From: UBA11650 sp963997925
GTDB taxonomy: Bacteria > Chloroflexota > Dehalococcoidia > Lucifugimonadales > UBA3495
Assembly (NCBI GenBank): GCA_963997925.1
Contig: CAXEOX010000112.1
Span: forward strand, 1-10,197
DNA length: 10,197 bases
Direction of reading: 5' to 3'
Below are positions 6,333-10,197 of the stretch, in pieces. The stretch's first letter is position 1; the number at the start of each line of letters is the position of its first letter. The notes beneath the pieces are model-generated. The model ran no database searches. It saw only the letters and a program-made list of their open reading frames with translations, and was not told the DNA's origin. The position numbers were made by a program, and so were the translations under genes.

Positions 6333-7616
6333 TCAGTCGTTAACGGTGATGCTACTGAGCTGCTCGAAATAGTCGGGAAAGGTCTTGGAAACACAATCCG
6401 GGTCGTTGATGGTGATTTCCGACGATCCCAGAGCTGCCAGTGAAAAGGCCATCGCCATCCTATGGTCGTTGTAGGTGTCGATACTGGCGGCAGAAATCTC
6501 CGACGGCGGCGTAATCTCCAAGTAGTCTCGCCCTTCCACCACTTCAGCTCCAACCTTACGTAGCTCGGTCGCCATCGCGGTGAGCCGGTCGGTTTCCTTC
6601 ACTCGCCAGTTGTATATGTTGCGTATCACCGTTTTGCCCTTGGCAAACAGGGCAGTCGTGGCGACGGTCATGGCGGCGTCGGGAATGTGGTTCAGGTCCA
6701 CGTTCACCCCATGCAAATCTCCACGGGTAACCTCGATCCAATCCGGTCCCCTTTTTACCGTGGCGCCCATCTCCGCAAGAACCTCGGCATGCCTAACGTC
6801 ACCCTGCACGCTACCCTCGCCCACGCCGTTGACGCGAACCGTGCCACCTTTGATGGCGGCGGCGGATAGGAAATAGGTCGCGGAGGAAGCGTCACCCTCG
6901 ACCAATGCCCTTCCCGGTGACTGATAGCCCTGTCGCGCCGGTACGTGGAAGGACTGGTGACTCCGATTCTCCACCGGGACTCCGAACCGGGCCATCACGT
7001 CTAATGTCATGTCGATGTAGGGCTTGGATACCAGATCGCCCTCTACCTCTATGACCATCTCCCCTTGGGTCAGCGGGGAGGCCAGCAGCAGAGCCGTGAG
7101 ATATTGGCTGGACACATTGCCTCTGACAGAGGTCCGGCCCCCCTTAAGCCCATCAGCGACGATGCGAAGTGGGGGATAGCCGTCTTCACCCAGAAATTCG
7201 ATGCTTGCTCCCATCTGCCGCAAAGCGTCGGCCAAGTCTGCGATGGGGCGCTCCAGCATCCGGGGTTCTCCGGTCAGAGTGTAGGTCCCTTTTCCCAGGC
7301 ATAAGGCGGCGCAGAGAGGACGGATGGCCGTCCCTGCATTGCCTAGAAATAGCTCAGTTTCTTGGGTCGGGAATGGCCCGCCAAGTCCTTGGATGTGACA
7401 AGTGGTCCGGTCAGAGGAGAGATCTAGCGATACTCCCAGGGCTCGCAAGGCGGCCACCATGTGCCGCGTGTCGTCGCTGTCCAGCAGGTTATGAACCTCC
7501 GTGGCGCCGTGGGCCAGGGAGGATATCAGCAAAAGGCGGTTGGACAGGCTCTTCGACCCAGGCAGCTTGATCTGGCCTTCCACGTGGCGCACCGGCTTCA
7601 GAGTCAATCGCTCCAT
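6333..7616 (-). CDS. aroA: 3-phosphoshikimate 1-carboxyvinyltransferase (EPSP synthase, class I)
   Basis: A cytoplasmic enzyme of the shikimate pathway: it joins phosphoenolpyruvate to shikimate 3-phosphate, giving EPSP on the way to chorismate and aromatic amino acids. It is 427 residues long, the same as E. coli AroA, and the key positions fall at the same or adjacent numbers: LPGSKSLSNR with Lys22, Ser23 and Arg27; GNAGTAIRP (92-100); Arg123; SSQ (169-171); Asp313; Lys340; Arg344; His385-Arg386; and Lys411. The motif around residue 98 has Ile where the E. coli protein has Met (GTAMRP), and Gly95 and Pro100 of the glyphosate-sensitive class I site are kept. Both lobes are complete. The start at 7616 matches the family N-terminus (MERLTLKPV); an upstream extension to 7721 would cover the promoter. 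No other aro gene is nearby. Confidence 0.97.
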   Translation of the reverse strand: MERLTLKPVRHVEGQIKLPGSKSLSNRLLLISSLAHGATEVHNLLDSDDTRHMVAALRALGVSLDLSSDRTTCHIQGLGGPFPTQETELFLGNAGTAIRPLCAALCLGKGTYTLTGEPRMLERPIADLADALRQMGASIEFLGEDGYPPLRIVADGLKGGRTSVRGNVSSQYLTALLLASPLTQGEMVIEVEGDLVSKPYIDMTLDVMARFGVPVENRSHQSFHVPARQGYQSPGRALVEGDASSATYFLSAAAIKGGTVRVNGVGEGSVQGDVRHAEVLAEMGATVKRGPDWIEVTRGDLHGVNVDLNHIPDAAMTVATTALFAKGKTVIRNIYNWRVKETDRLTAMATELRKVGAEVVEGRDYLEITPPSEISAASIDTYNDHRMAMAFSLAALGSSEITINDPDCVSKTFPDYFEQLSSITVND

Positions 7617-7692
7617 AATGTCCCGCCTGATTCTGGATTCCTTTAAGTGGTAACGATCTCTACAAATGTAACAAACCTCTGGAGTACTTTTG

Positions 7693-7721
7693 AGGATAGG
7701 AAACCTTGCAGAGCTTGTCAA
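7693..7721 (-). promoter_or_regulatory. Sigma70-type promoter of aroA
   Basis: On the minus strand, TTGACA (7716-7721) is separated by 17 bp from TATCCT (7693-7698). This is a perfect -35 with a 4-of-6 -10. The start site would be near 7686, about 70 bases before the aroA ATG. The -35 lies only 12 bp from the -35 of the divergent thiamin promoter. Confidence 0.75.
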
Positions 7722-7733
7722 TCACCGGTTCTG

Positions 7734-7763
7734 TTGACACTCTCAATCCACTTCTCCTATAAT
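7734..7763 (+). promoter_or_regulatory. Consensus sigma70 promoter of the thiamin unit
   Basis: TTGACA (7734-7739) and TATAAT (7758-7763) are both perfect consensus hexamers, separated by 18 bp. Transcription would begin near 7770, about 20-30 bases before the TPP riboswitch. A full-strength promoter fits an operon controlled afterwards by the riboswitch and attenuator. Confidence 0.9.
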
Positions 7764-7791
7764 GGCGGCGTCTTAACAACAGAATAGGTTG

Positions 7792-7902
7792 AGGCACGTA
7801 GGGGAGCTCGGTTTAGCCGGGCTGAGAGGGAGACCGTATATGTCACCTACCCTTTCGAACCTGATCTGGGTAATTCCAGCGTAGGGAATAGGCACTCATC
7901 AG
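7792..7902 (+). promoter_or_regulatory. TPP riboswitch (THI element)
   Basis: This leader RNA binds thiamin pyrophosphate and switches off downstream expression when the vitamin is plentiful. The conserved THI elements are present in order: GGGGAGCT (7801-7808), GGGCTGAGA (about 7819-7827, the pyrimidine-sensing arm), ACCCTTTCGAACCTGATCTG (about 7849-7868), TAATTCCAGC (7871-7880) and GCGTAGGGA (7879-7887, the pyrophosphate-sensing arm). The P3 arm is variable, as usual. The outer P1 helix is imperfect to my eye (TGAG near 7790 with CTCA near 7895), so the ends are approximate. The sensor core looks intact. An intrinsic terminator follows 19 bases later, so regulation is probably by transcription termination. 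Confidence 0.95.
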
Positions 7903-7920
7903 ACTTGGTCATATGGGCCA

Positions 7921-7959
7921 GGCCGCCATTTAACTTACGTTGGCGGCCTTTATTTTTTT
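7921..7959 (+). terminator. Riboswitch-linked intrinsic terminator (attenuator)
   Basis: GGCCGCCA (7921-7928) pairs perfectly with TGGCGGCC (7941-7948) across a 12-base loop, followed by TTTATTTTTTT (7949-7959). It lies between the TPP riboswitch and the first start codon, the position of the expression platform in termination-type THI elements. I could not identify the competing antiterminator pairing with confidence. Confidence 0.9.
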
Positions 7960-7986
7960 CGGCCTATATATTTATGGAGGTACATC

Positions 7987-8365
7987 ATGGCTCAAGTCTC
8001 TGATGATTTACTGAAGCGCCAAGGCAAATCAAACTTCCCCGCCAGCAAAAAAATCTATAAGACCGGCTCACGCCCTGACATCAAAGTGCCGTTTCGAGTT
8101 CCGGTGGGAAGACCAGTTCAATCTGGCCATGGACCCGGAGACCGCTAGGGATTACCACGACGCGACGCTACCGGCGACGGGTGCCAAGGTAGCCCACTTC
8201 TGCTCCATGTGCGGACCCAAGTTCTGTGCGATGAAAATCACTCAGGACGTTCGGGAGTACGCCGCCAAGCAAGGATTGGAAGTCGAACTGGCGTTGTCTT
8301 CCGGAATGGAAGAGAAGTCCCAAGAGTTCAAAGACGCCGGTAGCAAGATATACCAGAAATCTTAA
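7987..8365 (+). pseudogene. thiC: thiC remnant: large internal deletion plus frameshift
   Basis: ThiC (phosphomethylpyrimidine synthase, a radical-SAM enzyme) makes HMP-P from aminoimidazole ribotide and is normally about 430 residues or longer. Here the start (ATG 7987, preceded by GGAGG at 7976-7980) opens a frame with the ThiC N-terminal signature NFPASKKIYKTGSRPDIKVP. That frame then runs out of homology and stops at TAG 8146-8148 after 53 codons. A second frame, shifted by one base, carries the ThiC C-terminus from about 8081-8090: RFEFRWEDQFNLAMDPETAR, then the iron-sulfur motif HFCSMCGPKFC, and ends at TAA 8363-8365. About 300 residues, including the substrate-binding barrel, are absent. 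The 78-codon frame opening at ATG 8129 has no Shine-Dalgarno. The remnant cannot encode an active enzyme as read, unless the gap is an assembly error. Confidence 0.92.
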
Positions 8366-8414
8366 CCCGGTGACTTGCTGATCCAGAGATATCGCAAAAA
8401 TCAGTGCGCGTTGA

Positions 8415-8461
8415 AAATCCCCATGGATCCCTCTCTGATAAAGGGGGACGAAGGGGGATTT
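8415..8461. repeat. Inverted repeat 'AAATCCCC...GGGGATTT' overlapping a ribosome-binding site
   Basis: AAATCCCC (8415-8422) and GGGGATTT (8454-8461) are perfect 8-bp inverted ends. An inner pair, TCCCTCT near 8427-8433 with AAGGGGGA near 8441-8448, extends the fold. The sequence resembles a dispersed intergenic element ('AATCCCCC..GGGGGACG') that I recall from other draft genomes. The right end supplies the G-rich stretch just before the GTG start at 8463, so the hairpin could mask or donate a ribosome-binding site. Confidence 0.7.
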
Positions 8462-8462
8462 A

Positions 8463-9308
8463 GTGTTGCCCTGTCCGCTAAAGATTATCATGGTGAATGA
8501 AGCCTCAGCCGATACTAAGATCCGGGTGGAGTCCGTCAGCAAGTCCTTCGATGTAGACGGCCGACGCCAGTTGGTGCTGGACGACATCAAACTCACCGTT
8601 GGCGAAGGTGAGTTCGTCAGCATCATCGGCCCCAGCGGCTGCGGCAAAAGCACCTTGCTCAACATCGTCGCCGGCTTGGATTCGGCCGATTCCGGAACAA
8701 CGTCGGTGGAGGGTACCCAGGGCAGTTCCAGCTTGGGACAGGTCGGTTACATGCAGCAGAAGGATTTGTTGCTTCCTTGGCGCACCGTCCTCGACAACAC
8801 AATCTTGGGCTTGGAGCTTGCCGGGGTGCCCAAGCGCCAGGCGCGAAGCAGAGCTCTGGAGTTAACCGAAACCTTTGGCCTAGACGGATTCGAAGGCCAG
8901 TACCCATACGCCCTCTCCGGCGGCATGAGACAACGAGCCGCCTTTCTTCGCACCATGTTGATGGACCAAGAAGTTATACTGCTGGATGAACCCTTCGGAG
9001 CCTTGGACGCTCTGACCAGGGTCCAGATGCAAGAGTGGCTGCTACAACTGTGGGACTCCCTGCGAAAGACCATCGTCCTCATCACCCACGACATGGATGA
9101 AGCGATACTGCTTTCAGACCGGGTCTACGTTCTTACACCCAGGCCCGGCCGTATCGCCACGATTCTGGAAGTGGATCTGCCCCGTCCTCGAAGCTACGAG
9201 CAGGTCACCGAGCCAGCTTTCTCACGGTTAAAGTCCCGATTGCTTAAACATCTGCGGGAGAAAAAACCTGAAGAACCTCAATCCCTCACCGGAGGGGTGG
9301 GGCTTTGA
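8463..9308 (+). CDS. ABC transporter ATP-binding protein, nitrate/taurine/thiamin-precursor type
   Basis: The cytoplasmic ATPase of an ABC importer, 281 residues from GTG 8463. All motifs are present: Walker A GPSGCGKST (56-64), Q-loop around MQQKDLLLPW (97-106), signature LSGGMRQR (151-158), Walker B VILLDEP (171-177), D-loop near ALDALTR and the switch histidine in LITHD (206-210). The GMRQR signature and the LLPWRTVLDN segment are typical of the SsuB/TauB/NrtD/ThiZ group. Being downstream of a TPP riboswitch points to the ThiZ role, uptake of an HMP-like thiamin precursor; this is inference from context, as the ATPase alone does not show the substrate. Two starts are possible: GTG 8463, 5 bases after a G-rich stretch inside a repeat, or ATG 8490, nine codons in, without a clear Shine-Dalgarno. 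The permease gene follows after 58 bases. Confidence 0.9.
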   Translation: MLPCPLKIIMVNEASADTKIRVESVSKSFDVDGRRQLVLDDIKLTVGEGEFVSIIGPSGCGKSTLLNIVAGLDSADSGTTSVEGTQGSSSLGQVGYMQQKDLLLPWRTVLDNTILGLELAGVPKRQARSRALELTETFGLDGFEGQYPYALSGGMRQRAAFLRTMLMDQEVILLDEPFGALDALTRVQMQEWLLQLWDSLRKTIVLITHDMDEAILLSDRVYVLTPRPGRIATILEVDLPRPRSYEQVTEPAFSRLKSRLLKHLREKKPEEPQSLTGGVGL

Positions 9309-9366
9309 GGAATCACACCAACGAGAACCCGGCCCCGGCAAGTTCGGCTCCAATATCGGCTCGTTG

Positions 9367-10146
9367 ATGTCCAAGCTCCGCCCTTGGTTCGCGCCGGTCA
9401 TGATTCTCGTTGGCATAGTCGTTGCCTGGGAACTTTGGGTGCAAGTTTGGAACATCCCCAAGTGGCAACTCCCTTCACCTTCGGAGATCGCCCGGGAGTT
9501 GGCCGCCAGCCGAAGTTTGCTCCTGGAACACACGTTGGTGACCTTGGAGGAGATTGTCCTGGGATTCATCGCCGCCCTGGCCGCCGGCTTGCTGTTGGCC
9601 ACGGGCATCGCCTACTCCCGGATATTGGAGCGGTCGGTCTATCCCATCGTCATCGCGTCGCAAACCGTACCCATCATCGCCATCGCGCCTTTACTTTTGA
9701 TATGGGTTGGGTACGGAATCGCTCCCAAGGTTATCGTAGTGGCCCTGATTTGTTTCTACCCCATCGCCGTGAACACGGTGGACGGACTCAAGGCCGTCGA
9801 CCCCGACATGGTCAACATGATAAAGACCCTGGGCGCATCCCGGTGGCAGGTTTTCACCAAGCTGCAGATGCCCACGGCCATGCCATATATGTTCTCAGGG
9901 ATAAAGGTGGGCATATCTGTCAGCGTCATCGCTGCGGTGATTGGCGAGTGGGTAGGGGCGAGCGCAGGATTGGGATACCTGATAACCTATTCCCAGCCGC
10001 TGTTTCTCACGGCTAGAGTGTTCGCGGCAATAGTCGTGCTATCGGCGATGGGAATCTCCTTGTTCGTCCTAGCCAGCGTGGTGGAGCGAATGATGCTGCC
10101 CTGGCACTACACGGAGAACCGGGCCAAATCGATAGAACGCATTTAG
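9367..10146 (+). CDS. ABC transporter permease, partner of the upstream ATPase
   Basis: The inner-membrane channel subunit of a binding-protein-dependent importer, 259 residues from ATG 9367. About six hydrophobic segments are visible: near 8-24, 59-80, 90-110, 117-135, about 180-200 and about 218-238. The cytoplasmic coupling (EAA) loop is TLGASRWQVFTKLQMP (about 152-167). The N-terminal WxLPSPSEI segment (about 36-44) and the length fit the SsuC/TauC/NrtB/ThiX family. Together with the upstream ATPase it should form a homodimeric permease; the periplasmic binding protein is presumably the next gene, beyond the window. Neither ATG 9367 nor the adjacent TTG 9364 has a recognisable Shine-Dalgarno, and no other in-frame start exists after the ATPase stop, so translation initiation here is unusual or coupled. 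Confidence 0.9.
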   Translation: MSKLRPWFAPVMILVGIVVAWELWVQVWNIPKWQLPSPSEIARELAASRSLLLEHTLVTLEEIVLGFIAALAAGLLLATGIAYSRILERSVYPIVIASQTVPIIAIAPLLLIWVGYGIAPKVIVVALICFYPIAVNTVDGLKAVDPDMVNMIKTLGASRWQVFTKLQMPTAMPYMFSGIKVGISVSVIAAVIGEWVGASAGLGYLITYSQPLFLTARVFAAIVVLSAMGISLFVLASVVERMMLPWHYTENRAKSIERI

Positions 10147-10197
10147 GGCGGCCCAGGTACAATCAAATCTGAGTTTTACCAAGGAGTATTGGTGTAA
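10147..10197 (+). promoter_or_regulatory. Intergenic end with ribosome-binding site for the next gene
   Basis: AAGGAG (10181-10186) is a good Shine-Dalgarno. The only start triplets after it inside the window (TTG 10189, GTG 10192) run straight into TAA. If the next two bases are TG, an ATG would start at the last base, with 10-base spacing. In this operon type the next gene would be the substrate-binding protein (ThiY-like, NMT1/THI5 fold); that is inference. No terminator is visible after the permease. Confidence 0.55.

Noticed and set aside
7617..7721. 35-codon N-terminal extension of AroA
   Set aside because: It overlaps the aroA promoter, and the family N-terminus begins at the internal Met (7616).
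7762..7769. ATGGCGGC as antiterminator partner of the attenuator stem
   Set aside because: It is complementary to 7923-7930 but lies at or before the expected transcription start, so it would not be in the RNA.
8129..8365. Independent 78-residue small iron-sulfur protein
   Set aside because: The sequence is plainly the ThiC C-terminus, homology begins upstream of its ATG, and there is no ribosome-binding site.
1..10197. CRISPR array, tRNA, rRNA or transposase gene
   Set aside because: No regularly spaced direct repeats, cloverleaf-like sequence or transposase motif was seen on either strand.

Overview
The window looks like a chromosomal segment from a free-living or host-associated bacterium of moderately high GC content. 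I lean towards Chloroflexota (SAR202 or another Dehalococcoidia-like lineage). The grounds are the gene mix (HMG-CoA-lyase-like enzyme, acyl-CoA-dehydrogenase-fold monooxygenase, DinB-fold protein, Asp-box propeller) and several palindromic intergenic repeats of a kind I associate with such genomes. This assignment is inference. I see no tRNA, rRNA, CRISPR, transposase or phage gene.

Layout. Positions 1-390 hold no gene, only degenerate palindromic repeats. A six-bladed Asp-box (BNR-like) protein (391-1380, +) follows, then a perfect 25-bp-arm palindrome (1445-1495). Next is an acyl-CoA-dehydrogenase-like flavin enzyme (1568-2737, +), which converges on a DinB-superfamily gene (2750-3412, -) with only 12 bp between the stops. 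A terminal-inverted-repeat element (3481-3567) separates these from a minus-strand group. That group is an HMG-CoA-lyase-like TIM-barrel enzyme (4927-6111) with its own consensus promoter and terminator, followed by two tandem paralogous proteins of unknown function (4235-4819 and 3599-4180). Upstream, also on the minus strand, is aroA (EPSP synthase, 6333-7616), strikingly like the enterobacterial class I enzyme. Its promoter lies back to back with a perfect-consensus promoter reading the other way.

The right-hand part is a thiamin-controlled unit. It starts with the consensus promoter (7734-7763), then a TPP riboswitch (about 7792-7902) and an intrinsic terminator (7921-7959). The first gene, thiC, is gutted: about 35 N-terminal codons are joined out of frame to about 90 C-terminal codons, and the catalytic barrel is missing. 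An ABC ATPase and a permease of the nitrate/taurine/thiamin-precursor type follow, and the window ends at a ribosome-binding site that probably belongs to the next gene. The simplest biological reading is a riboswitch-controlled operon that has lost de novo pyrimidine (HMP) synthesis but kept the presumed transporter for a thiamin precursor. The main alternative is an assembly or recombination deletion at a short direct repeat.

I found no convincing wholly new defence or mobile system. The best leads are the thiC remnant behind an intact riboswitch, the old tandem paralog pair of unknown function, and the variant active site of the HMG-CoA-lyase-like enzyme.
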